The notes beneath the pieces are model-generated. The model was not told the origin of the DNA, did no database searches, and saw nothing but the letters and a program-made list of their open reading frames with translations. From NCBI GenBank assembly GCA_023406915.1, contig JAEXTR010000363.1, positions 1 to 12,759 on the forward strand: 12,759 nucleotides of DNA, given 5' to 3'. This document shows positions 1 through 8,304 of the stretch, in pieces. The position numbers were made by a program, and so were the translations under genes. Within the stretch, counting starts at the first letter, position 1; every line of letters starts with the position of its first letter. The DNA is from Bacteroidota bacterium (lineage in GTDB: Bacteria > Bacteroidota > Ignavibacteria > Ignavibacteriales > Ignavibacteriaceae).

Positions 1-203
1 TTCTGATTCACATTCAACCCATAGATCATCGCCAGTTTAGCATCTGGGGCGAAGTCATTTTTCGCCACATTCAACACCTGCTGCAACGATTCTTTAGCTG
101 TGTACTCACTGTCAATAATCTGCTGAATAATCTCTTCATTACATGATGAAAAGAGAAAAACAGACAGGCTAAGCATTACTATTTTCATCAATTTAATTTT
201 CAT
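1..203 (-). CDS. Small secreted lipoprotein, N-terminal part only
   Basis: This gene is cut by the left edge of the window; 67 residues are visible. The N-terminus has two lysines, a hydrophobic stretch (residues 8-18) and a lipobox-like FSSC with the cysteine at residue 21, which is the pattern of a lipoprotein signal peptide cleaved by signal peptidase II. Mature residues start CNEEII and continue with a helical, charged segment ending in AKLAMIYGLNVNQ. I do not recognise a family from this fragment. The ATG at 203 is chosen because an overlapping ATG at 207 hits a stop after four codons, and a GAGGT Shine-Dalgarno sits just upstream (about 213-217). It lies 76 bases downstream of the T9SS cargo gene on the same strand with no terminator visible between them, so co-transcription is possible. 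Confidence 0.75.
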   Translation of the reverse strand, partial: MKIKLMKIVMLSLSVFLFSSCNEEIIQQIIDSEYTAKESLQQVLNVAKNDFAPDAKLAMIYGLNVNQ

Positions 204-279
204 TCATTACCTCGTTTCATAACTAATAGATGCACAAATATTCATTTGAGGTTACAATGTACAAAAATCCTCTCACTTT

Positions 280-3200
280 TTATTTGAGCAACATCAGTTT
301 TTTCACTAACCTGTTACCATTAGCAGTCAGCGTATAGAAATAAGTCCCTGCTGCAAGTGTTCTGCCGTCCATTCTGAAAGAGTGCACACCAGCTTCCATC
401 TCTTTTTTGATCAGTGTGGATACCAGATTACCCAATACATCATAGAGCTTCAGTTCAACGAGACCTGATTGTGGTAATCCAAACCTGATGGTTGTTTCAG
501 GATTGAAAGGATTCGGATAGTTTTGGTATAGCACATAATCTTGTGGTAGAGCGGTTACTTCTTCTACAGCGGAATAACTGAAGGAGCCATCATAATTTAT
601 CTGCTTCAGGCGGTACTGAATGACATTACTTCCCATTGGGGGTATATCAACGTACTGGTATGATTTTTTTTCGGTGACTGTTCCTGCTCCCTGAACATAG
701 CCGATCTGGTGCCACTCTTTACCAGAATTCCGCTCAATAGCGAATCCGCTATTGTTGGTTTCAGTAGCAGTACTCCATTGGAGTAAAACCCCGTCTGCGG
801 TTGCCTGTGCAGTAAAGTAGGTAAGCTGAACAGGAATTGCATTCAAACCACCAGAGAGACAAAAGATTCTGCCGTTCCTTGTACCGAAAACAAGATCATA
901 GCTGGCATTCCTGTCAACGGATTTAATTCCTTTTGAAGTAATAATTCTGTCACCAGCATTCGGTGCAGAATAAATAAGAGGTGTGCCCTTACCATTAATC
1001 ACATAGACTGTTCCGTCCTGATCTCCTGTAATAACATCTTCTACCATGTCACCATCCAGATCAGGAACCACATCTACGCCATACTGGTAGTTCATCGGAT
1101 AATTCCATAGAAATTCACCTGAGCCACCACTCAAACAAATAAGGAATGAAGTGAGACCAGAGTAAATAATGTCTTTTACACCGTCAGAATTAATATCCTG
1201 AATCAGCTTGAGCTCATTGATTGCAGATGTTCCACCAAGGACTCTGTTCCATCTCATTGTTCCGGTGGCTCCGTCGAGTCTGACAACATTGCCCCAGTAG
1301 CCTGACACAACAACATCAGAGGAAGTGGCTGAGAGTGGTAATTCGATTAGTTCTTTCGGTTCGGTATCAGTAAAGGGGTATGTCCAAACCGTCTGGGTAT
1401 TTGCACCGTTGATGCAAATTGCCATGAGGTCTGAAGTAGTATTATTGCCCACAGCTGCAACCGCTTCAGGTATTCCGTCACCCGTTACATCAGCAATAGA
1501 AATCACAGATTTACCGAATGCAGGATTAGGACCGGGATAAACGTATTGCCAGATAATACTTCCTGTAGCACCGTTAAACAAAAAGATGCTTTTATACCCG
1601 GTACCGGTCTGGTTTCCATCTGCTGATGCCAGTACATCAGGAACACCATCATTGTTGAAGTCCCGACGGACATCGACAGCCTCAAAGTCTCCTTTATCAT
1701 AATTGACGGGATCATCAAACATCCAGAGGATCTGTCCATTTTTTCCATTGATAGCCATAACAGCTTCGAGTCCGCCACCCAGTGCGGCAACCACATCGTT
1801 GTAGCCATCTCCATTCAGGTCAGAAGCGATCTGGAGTGCATCCTGAACACCGTACTCCCATGACTGTCCGATGGAACCAGCATTTGAGTTGTTGTAGTAG
1901 GTGTTGACTATCCAGAGTAATCTGTTTTCACCAGCAGCAGCACCATCCAGACATCCGATCCAATAATTTTCTGTAGCGAAAATCACTTCATCGATACCGT
2001 CACCGTTGATGTCGTTGATTGTTTTTAGTCCTTCGACTTTCCACTCCTGTGATGTCGTGTTAGGATTGGCAGGAATCTGGTAAGTCCAGAATTGGCTTCC
2101 ATACGTGTAGCTGCCTGCTACACCTGTACCGGAAAGTGCCACAGAGGTGGCTACAGCTCTGGATGTACCAGCTGTAATTCTCAGAGTATCCTTGAATTCA
2201 CCCTGAAGCGAAGGTTTAAAGACCACTCTGATTTCCACCGAATCAGATGATGCTATTGTAAATGGTATAGTCGGGCTGGTAAAACCATACAGCATAGAAT
2301 TCAGCGACATCGAAGTGATTGGTAGTGGCACACTTCCGGGATTATATATCTTGAACTCCCAATAAGCATTACCATCAGTAGGAGCGGGGACCCAAACATT
2401 TCCAAAATTGTGGGCAGATTCAGTAACTGCAATATGCTGCCCCTGTAGCAATCCCTGTCCTCTCAGGGTAACATTCTTAACAAGATTTTGCGGATCGTTA
2501 TTGAAAACAGACAGTGTACCCTGATAGGTTTGGTATGCCAGCGGAGTAAACCGGACAAAGAGCTGCCTGTTTCCTCCGTTTGGAATCGTGAACGGGAAAG
2601 CGACACCGCTTAAAGAAAACCGGGGATCAGTGAAGCGGATAGAGTCAACTGTGAGAGGTGCAGAACCGGTATTATAGATAGTCAGAGACTGACTGTCTGG
2701 GGATGCGATGCTTGTGCCGGAGAACATCAGCGAAGCAGCAGATAATTGAATAACCGGTGTACCGGAAGAATTCAGATCAAATTTATATGCTGCTCTGTTG
2801 GTTGAGCTTTGCCCAACCACGAGATAGAGAAATCCATTATGGAAAGCCATATCCTTGGGAAACGCGCTCACCGTGGAAGCATAGGGAGGGATAGGAAATG
2901 AACTGACTGTATCGCCGGTTACAGGATTAATTTTCCATATACGCTCAGGGTCGCCATCGTTATCATCCATTGCAAGGTAGAGGTGTGTACCATCGTACGC
3001 CAATCCCTGAGGTTGTTTACCCGGGGTAACGATGGTATCAACGAACTGGTTGGTAACGGGATCAATTTTAATTATCCAGGTTGGATTTGCGCTGGAACCA
3101 GTGTAGTAAACAGAAACCCACAGATAACCTGCAGCATAGGTCATTCCACCAACATAATCCTCATAGGGTGAAAAGAGGGTATCAAGGGGCACGCCTGTGG

Positions 3201-3516
3201 GGGAGTATTTTACAATAAGATCCTTATTGGCTACCGTAGTACCAAACTTGTACTGATATCCCCAGAGGTTGGTCCCATCCCAGGCTAATCCCCGGGTTTC
3301 CGCCGTAACGGCGGTAAAGGAATCCACCTTGGCTCCGGTTGCAGCATCGAGTTTATAAATCTTGCTCCCTGTTGAAGTCCCTGCCCAGAGGTGCGTACCA
3401 TCATGCGTCAGCGCATAGGATGAATTGGGAATAGGTATTACTTGCGTGAGACTTTGTGCGGTGAGCAACTGTGGAAAAAGAAAGAAACCAAACAAACACA
3501 GTATAACTTTATTCAT
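280..3516 (-). CDS. T9SS-exported propeller/FG-GAP repeat surface protein
   Basis: A 1078-residue secreted protein without a recognisable enzymatic domain. Residues 1-20 are a Sec signal peptide (hydrophobic core ILCLFGFFLF, cleavage near LLTA-Q). Residues about 30-250 form a beta-propeller-like region with five related motifs of the type GLAYDGTHLYLA at about 35, 76, 124, 171 and 222. Residues about 256-355 and 360-465 are two immunoglobulin-like choice-of-anchor-D (ASPM/SPD-2/Hydin-like) domains. Residues about 495-890 carry six FG-GAP/VCBS calcium-loop motifs: DINGDGIDE (502), DLNGDGYND (566), DFNNDGVPD (619), DVTGDGIPE (676), DINSDGVKD (774) and DLDGDMVED (819). Residues about 895-985 resemble the fibronectin-like module that often precedes the sorting signal. 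Residues about 993-1078 are a T9SS type A sorting domain (NYPNPFNPETTI at 999, then AAGTYFYTL). The ATG at 3516 has AGAGG seven bases upstream. Probable role: surface-attached or released binding/adhesion protein; the ligand cannot be inferred. Confidence 0.93.
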   Translation of the reverse strand: MNKVILCLFGFFLFPQLLTAQSLTQVIPIPNSSYALTHDGTHLWAGTSTGSKIYKLDAATGAKVDSFTAVTAETRGLAWDGTNLWGYQYKFGTTVANKDLIVKYSPTGVPLDTLFSPYEDYVGGMTYAAGYLWVSVYYTGSSANPTWIIKIDPVTNQFVDTIVTPGKQPQGLAYDGTHLYLAMDDNDGDPERIWKINPVTGDTVSSFPIPPYASTVSAFPKDMAFHNGFLYLVVGQSSTNRAAYKFDLNSSGTPVIQLSAASLMFSGTSIASPDSQSLTIYNTGSAPLTVDSIRFTDPRFSLSGVAFPFTIPNGGNRQLFVRFTPLAYQTYQGTLSVFNNDPQNLVKNVTLRGQGLLQGQHIAVTESAHNFGNVWVPAPTDGNAYWEFKIYNPGSVPLPITSMSLNSMLYGFTSPTIPFTIASSDSVEIRVVFKPSLQGEFKDTLRITAGTSRAVATSVALSGTGVAGSYTYGSQFWTYQIPANPNTTSQEWKVEGLKTINDINGDGIDEVIFATENYWIGCLDGAAAGENRLLWIVNTYYNNSNAGSIGQSWEYGVQDALQIASDLNGDGYNDVVAALGGGLEAVMAINGKNGQILWMFDDPVNYDKGDFEAVDVRRDFNNDGVPDVLASADGNQTGTGYKSIFLFNGATGSIIWQYVYPGPNPAFGKSVISIADVTGDGIPEAVAAVGNNTTSDLMAICINGANTQTVWTYPFTDTEPKELIELPLSATSSDVVVSGYWGNVVRLDGATGTMRWNRVLGGTSAINELKLIQDINSDGVKDIIYSGLTSFLICLSGGSGEFLWNYPMNYQYGVDVVPDLDGDMVEDVITGDQDGTVYVINGKGTPLIYSAPNAGDRIITSKGIKSVDRNASYDLVFGTRNGRIFCLSGGLNAIPVQLTYFTAQATADGVLLQWSTATETNNSGFAIERNSGKEWHQIGYVQGAGTVTEKKSYQYVDIPPMGSNVIQYRLKQINYDGSFSYSAVEEVTALPQDYVLYQNYPNPFNPETTIRFGLPQSGLVELKLYDVLGNLVSTLIKKEMEAGVHSFRMDGRTLAAGTYFYTLTANGNRLVKKLMLLK

Positions 3517-3606
3517 TATCTGCCTCTCATATGATGGGTTGTTGATCGCTTATGTTGAACCCGGCAGTACAGGGTGAGGAGAATAAAACACCGGATACGT
3601 GCTTTT

Positions 3607-3635
3607 AAATTATGCAATACGCATAAAACAATCAA
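3607..3635 (-). promoter_or_regulatory. Candidate promoter for the T9SS cargo gene
   Basis: On the minus strand, TTGATT (3635-3630) and TAATTT (3612-3607) are separated by exactly 17 bases. This matches the sigma-70 layout, with four of six consensus bases in each box. Transcription would start near 3600, giving a leader of about 84 bases before the ATG at 3516. It lies just downstream of the terminator that closes the TonB-receptor gene, so the cargo gene appears to be an independent unit. The boxes are imperfect and AT-rich, so this is only a candidate. Confidence 0.35.
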
Positions 3636-3643
3636 CCGCTCAT

Positions 3644-3666
3644 AAAAAAAGGCTCCCGAAGGAGCC
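3644..3666 (-). terminator. Intrinsic terminator with UUCG tetraloop
   Basis: Read on the minus strand, GGCTCC-TTCG-GGAGCC forms a six-base-pair GC-rich stem closed by the very stable C(UUCG)G tetraloop, followed directly by seven T residues (3650-3644). It begins 19 bases after the stop codon of the TonB-dependent receptor and is therefore the end of that transcript. The stem is symmetrical, but a comparable T-run is absent in the plus direction, so it acts mainly on the minus strand. Confidence 0.9.
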
Positions 3667-3685
3667 TGTTTCAGAAGAAGGAAAA

Positions 3686-6169
3686 TTAAAAGTCTTCCAT
3701 ATCCCCATCTTCACCACGTTTCCTCTCGCGCTCACGTTCACGGTCGATTTTCATTCCACTGTCAAACCGGTACGAAATGCCGAGGAACGCAACCCGGGTA
3801 TCCATTTTTCTGTAGTTCTTCACGAAGAAATTCGAGCCAATTGTTTCGGAATCAAATGAGCGGGTATTGAAAATGTCGCTCACCCTGAAGGTCACAGAGA
3901 GCTTCCCTTCTAGAAAATCTTTCTTTACTGCAACATCAACACCGTATTGTTCACTCATTTTCCCCTGCGCCATAACCATCGGTGCCCGATAGTTTGCCAT
4001 CAGCTGCATCGAAAGATCTGGCATGGGGGTAAAACTCTGGTTGAGGCGTGCCATCCAGCTATAGTTGCTTGATGTAAGATCGGGACGCAGGTTCCCACCG
4101 TCGAACTCAGTTTTGAAATAACTGAGATTTGCCGTGACGCGCCACCAGTCAGCAACAGGGTGTACACCCACTAGTTCCAATCCGTAGGAGGCTGTTTTCG
4201 CAATATTCTCAGGTTTTGTAAATGTAGTACCATTATTCAGTAATGTACTAACGCGGGAGATTACATCATTGGTCTGACGATAATAGATAGTACCGTTAAA
4301 GGAAGTCTTGTTCCAAAAGTTCTGATATGCCAGTTCGAGCGAATTACTGTATTCCGGTTTGAGATCCGGGTTACCAGCATCCACATTCAAGGAATCGGAA
4401 TAATCAACAAATGGATTCAGTGATCTGTTATTTGGGCGCTGTACCCTGCGACTGTAAGATATCTGCAATTCCTGTCCTGCTCCAAAATCCTGGCGAAGAT
4501 GCAGGGAAGGATAGACACTGAAGTAATCTTTTTCAAAATTCTGTCCTGTGTTTAATACTTTACCTTCAGAGTAGACTTGTTCAACCCTGACACCAGCCAT
4601 GTAAGCAAAGGAACTGAATGCACCTGAGTAGGTTGCATAGCCAGCGTGTACCTGTTCATCATAGTCATAGTAGTTTTTCTGCAAGGGTTGTATCACCCAA
4701 CTTTGGGTTGCCGCATCAAATACCTCATAATCATTTCTGGTACCTAAATCTTTGATGTTTGATTTCAGTCCCATTTCGAGCTTTTCAGTTTGGGAGAAAG
4801 GAAGCGCATAATTCAATTCCCCTACGAACATCTTATTCGTGTTTTTTGCGAAGGATTTTCTGAGCGTAGTGAACAATGGGGTAATGAGGTCCATTCCGCT
4901 AAAGGTTTTCTGCTCAGTAAGGTCATCGCGGTTCATGGCATTGTCAGAATACGAGAGATCAACAACGAGATCGTTTGCACGTGAGGCAAAAAAGGTACGG
5001 AAATTCATTGCGGCATTATAGGAAATGACATCCCGTTCAAACTCCACATCCCTGTCAAAAAAGCGTGTAAGACTCTGTGTTGCATCAAGGGTGCGGTCTT
5101 CCATAGTACTGTTATGCTTCATATCCATATTTCGGATATTTCCGGAGAGACTCAGGGTTGACTTTTCACTCATGTACCAGTCGAACCCAAGATTACCTGA
5201 CTGATGTACCATATCCGAATTCGTTGTACCATTCTGATTCACATACGTCGTAATATTATTGATATTGTTGACCCTATTGGATGATGATGTTCCGTTAAAT
5301 GCATTGATACGGTTGTCGTAACTTCCAAAGAAGTTAACACCATCAAAGCGTAAATTACCATTCAGTGAACCATTATATTTATCGCCTGTTCCGGCATTTG
5401 CCTGTACATTACCATTGTATCCGCTGTTTCCCTGTTTTTTCAGGATGATATTAATGATACCGGATGTACCTTCTGGATCGTACCGAGCCGACGGATTTGT
5501 TACAATTTCAATGCTCTCTATAGAGCTTGCCGGGATCTGAGTCAAGACGTCTTCACTGCTTAATCCGACAAGGCCAGATGGTCTGCCATCAATAAGGATA
5601 GTAATGTTTGAACTACCGCGAAGGCTCACTCCCCCATCAGCATCTACCGTTACCGAAGGAATCTGCTGCATCACGTCAACCGCCGTACCACCCAGACTGG
5701 TAAGGTCTTTTGAAACATTGATCACTTTCTTGTCCAGAGTATTTACCATATAATCCTTCTCGCCGGCCACAACCACATCGCCAGTAGTATAGACCTTTGC
5801 AGAAAGAAGAATTTCACCCAGATCAAGGTCTGATGCTTTAGGACGGATGATAAGACTGTCAATTACCTTTGTCTCATACCCGATAAAAGTAACTTTTGCG
5901 TAGTAAAAACCATACGAAAGATTTTTAATGGAAAACGTACCGTCGGTAGCAGATACAGAACCTGCTGCCACTGAACTGTCACGTTTTTTAAATAGGGCAA
6001 AATTTGCGTATTCAATGGGGTTTCCGGATTTCGCATCCTTTATGACCCCTGTCATTGTACCAATTGTTTCATTGAGCATCTCCCGGTTTCTACCCTGTTG
6101 TGCTGACAAGGAAGTAATCAGAATGATACAAACGAATGCTGTTAACAATGTATAGCGAATATTTTTCAT
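3686..6169 (-). CDS. TonB-dependent outer-membrane receptor, OMP_b-brl_3 type
   Basis: A SusC-like/TonB-linked outer-membrane barrel of 827 residues. From the ATG at 6169: signal peptide (residues 1-24, ending TSLSAQ), a carboxypeptidase-regulatory-like beta-sandwich (about 35-112; TGVIKDAKSGNPIEYANF, later TDGTFSIKNL), a plug domain (about 147-245) with the family signatures GGVSLRGSSNITILIDGRPS and NPSARYDPEGTSGIINIILK, and a 22-strand-type barrel to about residue 802, ending VSDIFNTR and GISYRF. A 25-residue charged tail follows, with alternating Arg-Glu and then acidic residues. Such receptors take up siderophores, peptides, glycans or other ligands through TonB energy; no substrate can be named. 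The frame is open to a TTG at 6187, but the ATG gives a normal signal peptide. The redoxin gene lies about 85 bases upstream on the same strand, so the two may be co-transcribed. Confidence 0.93.
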   Translation of the reverse strand: MKNIRYTLLTAFVCIILITSLSAQQGRNREMLNETIGTMTGVIKDAKSGNPIEYANFALFKKRDSSVAAGSVSATDGTFSIKNLSYGFYYAKVTFIGYETKVIDSLIIRPKASDLDLGEILLSAKVYTTGDVVVAGEKDYMVNTLDKKVINVSKDLTSLGGTAVDVMQQIPSVTVDADGGVSLRGSSNITILIDGRPSGLVGLSSEDVLTQIPASSIESIEIVTNPSARYDPEGTSGIINIILKKQGNSGYNGNVQANAGTGDKYNGSLNGNLRFDGVNFFGSYDNRINAFNGTSSSNRVNNINNITTYVNQNGTTNSDMVHQSGNLGFDWYMSEKSTLSLSGNIRNMDMKHNSTMEDRTLDATQSLTRFFDRDVEFERDVISYNAAMNFRTFFASRANDLVVDLSYSDNAMNRDDLTEQKTFSGMDLITPLFTTLRKSFAKNTNKMFVGELNYALPFSQTEKLEMGLKSNIKDLGTRNDYEVFDAATQSWVIQPLQKNYYDYDEQVHAGYATYSGAFSSFAYMAGVRVEQVYSEGKVLNTGQNFEKDYFSVYPSLHLRQDFGAGQELQISYSRRVQRPNNRSLNPFVDYSDSLNVDAGNPDLKPEYSNSLELAYQNFWNKTSFNGTIYYRQTNDVISRVSTLLNNGTTFTKPENIAKTASYGLELVGVHPVADWWRVTANLSYFKTEFDGGNLRPDLTSSNYSWMARLNQSFTPMPDLSMQLMANYRAPMVMAQGKMSEQYGVDVAVKKDFLEGKLSVTFRVSDIFNTRSFDSETIGSNFFVKNYRKMDTRVAFLGISYRFDSGMKIDRERERERKRGEDGDMEDF

Positions 6170-6219
6170 TATTATCTTTTTCTTCAATATGGAATGTGGA
6201 TAAACTACTTATTAGACAT

Positions 6220-6230
6220 CTATCAGATAG
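6220..6230. repeat. Short perfect palindrome upstream of the TonB receptor gene
   Basis: CTATCAGATAG is an inverted repeat of five base pairs around one central base. It sits in the gap between the redoxin and TonB-receptor genes, about 50 bases upstream of the receptor start. The position suits an operator, but an 11-base palindrome in AT-rich DNA can arise by chance, and no partner copy is seen elsewhere in the window. Confidence 0.25.
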
Positions 6231-6254
6231 GAAAGGTTTAACCGGTATTTGTTG

Positions 6255-6800
6255 CTATGACCGTTTCCATTTTATGGTGCAGCCAATAGCAAAAGTTTCC
6301 GGTACACTTACGGGTTTCCCTTCCAGATACTCCTGGATCGCTGATTCCAGGTAGCGATTCTTAACGAGGGACGGAGACTGCCAGTTATCATCGATTTTGC
6401 CGGTATAGATCAAGTTACGCTGCTCATCAAACAGAAAAATATGTGGGGTGTACTCTGCGCTGAATTCACGTGCCGTGTCCTGGGTTTCATCAACCAGATA
6501 GGGGTAATTGAATCCAATAGCCTGACTTCTCTTTTGCATCTCACTGAATGAATCCTCAGGATACTGAACTGCGTCATTTGAGTTGATGGCAATAACTTTG
6601 AGTCCTGCATTCAGGTAGGCATCCTGTAATCTGATCAGTCTCTGCTCATACGCATGAACATACGGGCAGTGATTACAGGAGAAGACAACCAGCAGCAAAC
6701 GAAATCCATGATAATCATCACTTGTATGGAGCCTGCCGTCTGTGCCGGGTAAAGAAAAATATGGCATTTTTGATCCGATTATCAAAGTTTTATTTGACAT
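6255..6800 (-). CDS. Thioredoxin-like/peroxiredoxin-like redoxin (PRX_like1 type)
   Basis: A 181-residue cytoplasmic protein (no signal peptide) of the AhpC/TSA-thioredoxin fold. The fold begins with the GSKMPYFSLPGTDG strand motif, followed by the active-site motif SCNHCPYV with C42 and C45, then VIAINSND, and the cis-proline loop YTPHIFLFD (P119). The C-terminus AIGCTIKWK carries a third cysteine (C174), a hallmark I associate with this particular redoxin subfamily, which usually ends in a GCSIKW-like motif. The C-x2-C arrangement indicates a dithiol-disulfide or thiol-peroxidase activity; the exact substrate is not known for the family. The ATG at 6800 is preceded by a purine-rich AAGGAAAG and GAAGAAG. 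It is transcribed divergently from the M14 peptidase gene, and the -35 box of the peptidase promoter lies inside its first two codons. Confidence 0.9.
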   Translation of the reverse strand: MSNKTLIIGSKMPYFSLPGTDGRLHTSDDYHGFRLLLVVFSCNHCPYVHAYEQRLIRLQDAYLNAGLKVIAINSNDAVQYPEDSFSEMQKRSQAIGFNYPYLVDETQDTAREFSAEYTPHIFLFDEQRNLIYTGKIDDNWQSPSLVKNRYLESAIQEYLEGKPVSVPETFAIGCTIKWKRS

Positions 6801-6822
6801 CTTCTTCTACTTTCCTTATAAT
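6794..6822 (+). promoter_or_regulatory. Perfect sigma-70 consensus promoter of the M14 peptidase gene
   Basis: TTGACA (6794-6799) and TATAAT (6817-6822) are separated by exactly 17 bases: both hexamers and the spacer equal the sigma-70 ideal. Transcription should start near 6829, leaving a leader of about 19 bases before the ATG at 6848. The -35 hexamer overlaps codons 1-3 of the divergent redoxin gene. A twelve-of-twelve match with the optimal spacer, correctly placed before a gene start, is unlikely to be chance. Confidence 0.85.
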
Positions 6823-6847
6823 GAGATAACATTTCTTGAGTTACCGT

Positions 6848-8287
6848 ATGTTTTTGCTTGTTTTTGTTCTACTATTTACCGTCAGGACTGCAATGAGTCA
6901 GGAATTATATCAATCTTTCTATCAGCATGCTGATCACTACCGCGAACAATCCCTTCAAAACCGAAGGTTCAAATATAATGATATTATTCCCCTTATTCAG
7001 GAACTAAAACAATATCCTGAATTCTCTGTATCCGCTAAAGGAACATCTGTACAAGGGCGTGATATTTTTCTGATCAGATACGGAAGCGGACCAAGGAAAG
7101 TTTTTCTCTGGAGTCAGATGCATGGAGATGAGCCAACAGCTACCGCTGCAATTTTTGATATTTTTAATTTTTTAAAAGACACTGCTTCGAATAAAGTTGT
7201 CAGGGAGCTTTTTCAAAAGGAGTTGACACTGTACATTATGCCGATGGTGAACCCGGATGGGGCGGAATTGTACCAGCGCCGGAACATAAGAAATATCGAT
7301 CTTAATCGTGATGCAAGAAAGCTCGCGAACCCTGAGGCGAGAATCCTGATGAAAACTTTCGAAGAGATCAAGCCGCATTTTGGTTTCAACCTTCACGACC
7401 AGAGCACCTTGTACACCGTTGGTGAAAAGAACAGCTCAGCTGCCATCTCATTTCTAGCACCATCAGTTGACAGAAAACAGAGTATCCCCCCTCACCGGGC
7501 TGATGCGATGAGGCTGATAGGATATCTGACACATGCACTACAGCCTTTTATGCCTGGTCATATTGGTAAGTATACCGATGAATTCGAGCCACGCGCATTC
7601 GGTGACATCTTTCAATCCAAAGGAACATCGACCATTCTGGTTGAATCCGGAGGCTGGAAAAATGATAGTGAGAAGCAGTTCATCCGGAAGATGAATTATG
7701 TTCTGCTGTTAGCAGCCTGTAACTCAATTGCACTTGGAAATTATCAGGCAATCCCGGACTCAGTGTATCATCAGATTCCGTTCAATGACCGGTACCTGTA
7801 TGACCTGATGCTTCGAAATATCACGTTTTTTGACGGAAAAGACACACTTACAACCGATATCGGAATTGTGTATACTGAGAAAACTGTTTCTGCCCTGCAA
7901 AATGGATATGGCATCCTGGGGACGATAGCCGATGTTGGTGATCTGTCAACATTTTACGGTTACACGGATATTGATCTTACTGACTGTTTCCTCGATTTCG
8001 GAAGAGTCTTCACTCTAAAAAAAGAAGAGCAACTCCCCGACCCGGTGACATTTTATTCAGAAGGTTACAGTGCTATTTACCCTGAGGACCCGGGTACTTA
8101 TACAACTCTTCACCCATTTCCATTTCTTTTCGTTAAAAGCCAGGATTTTGTGTTGGATGCGAAACCAAACAGAAATGCGACATTTTTGGTACGAAGAAAT
8201 GGCAAATACATCTATGCCGTGGTCAACGGACAGCTTATTGACCTCAAAATCAAAAAAAGTATGGTTCGTAATGGAGCCGGAATTTAG
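6848..8287 (+). CDS. Secreted M14-family zinc carboxypeptidase
   Basis: A 479-residue metallopeptidase of the carboxypeptidase A (M14) family. The N-terminus (MFLLVFVLLFTVRTAMSQ) is a signal peptide cleaved near residue 17. The zinc site is visible: HGDE gives ligands H92 and E95, and FNLHDQ gives the third ligand H183. NPDGAELYQRRN followed by IDLNRD (N153, R154) matches the substrate-carboxylate-binding region. The catalytic glutamate is E266 in TILVESGGW. The remaining about 200 residues form a beta-rich C-terminal extension without a recognised motif. It should trim residues from the C-terminus of peptides, or peptidoglycan peptides, outside the cytoplasm. The frame is open to a TTG at 6836, but ATG 6848 sits seven bases after a GAG and gives a cleaner signal peptide. 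It is driven by the consensus promoter at 6794-6822. Confidence 0.92.
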   Translation: MFLLVFVLLFTVRTAMSQELYQSFYQHADHYREQSLQNRRFKYNDIIPLIQELKQYPEFSVSAKGTSVQGRDIFLIRYGSGPRKVFLWSQMHGDEPTATAAIFDIFNFLKDTASNKVVRELFQKELTLYIMPMVNPDGAELYQRRNIRNIDLNRDARKLANPEARILMKTFEEIKPHFGFNLHDQSTLYTVGEKNSSAAISFLAPSVDRKQSIPPHRADAMRLIGYLTHALQPFMPGHIGKYTDEFEPRAFGDIFQSKGTSTILVESGGWKNDSEKQFIRKMNYVLLLAACNSIALGNYQAIPDSVYHQIPFNDRYLYDLMLRNITFFDGKDTLTTDIGIVYTEKTVSALQNGYGILGTIADVGDLSTFYGYTDIDLTDCFLDFGRVFTLKKEEQLPDPVTFYSEGYSAIYPEDPGTYTTLHPFPFLFVKSQDFVLDAKPNRNATFLVRRNGKYIYAVVNGQLIDLKIKKSMVRNGAGI

Positions 8288-8304
8288 TTTTCCATCTTTT
8301 TTTT
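8271..8304 (+). terminator. Weak candidate terminator overlapping the M14 stop codon
   Basis: ATGGA (8271-8275) can pair with TCCAT (8291-8295) around a 15-base loop, followed after one base by eight T residues (8297-8304). The stem is short and contains the stop codon of the peptidase gene in its loop. The T-run is convincing, the hairpin is not, so read-through into the sigma-factor gene is plausible. Confidence 0.3.

Noticed and set aside
204..279. Terminator between the T9SS cargo gene and the lipoprotein gene
   Set aside because: Only an A-run and a T-run flanking GTGAGAGGA are seen; no GC-containing stem can be formed.
6170..6187. TTG start of the TonB receptor six codons upstream of the ATG
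   Set aside because: It adds KKKII before an already complete signal peptide, and there is no Shine-Dalgarno before the TTG.
6836..6847. TTG start of the M14 peptidase four codons upstream of the ATG
   Set aside because: It would lie only a few bases after the predicted transcription start near 6829; the ATG at 6848 gives a normal signal peptide.
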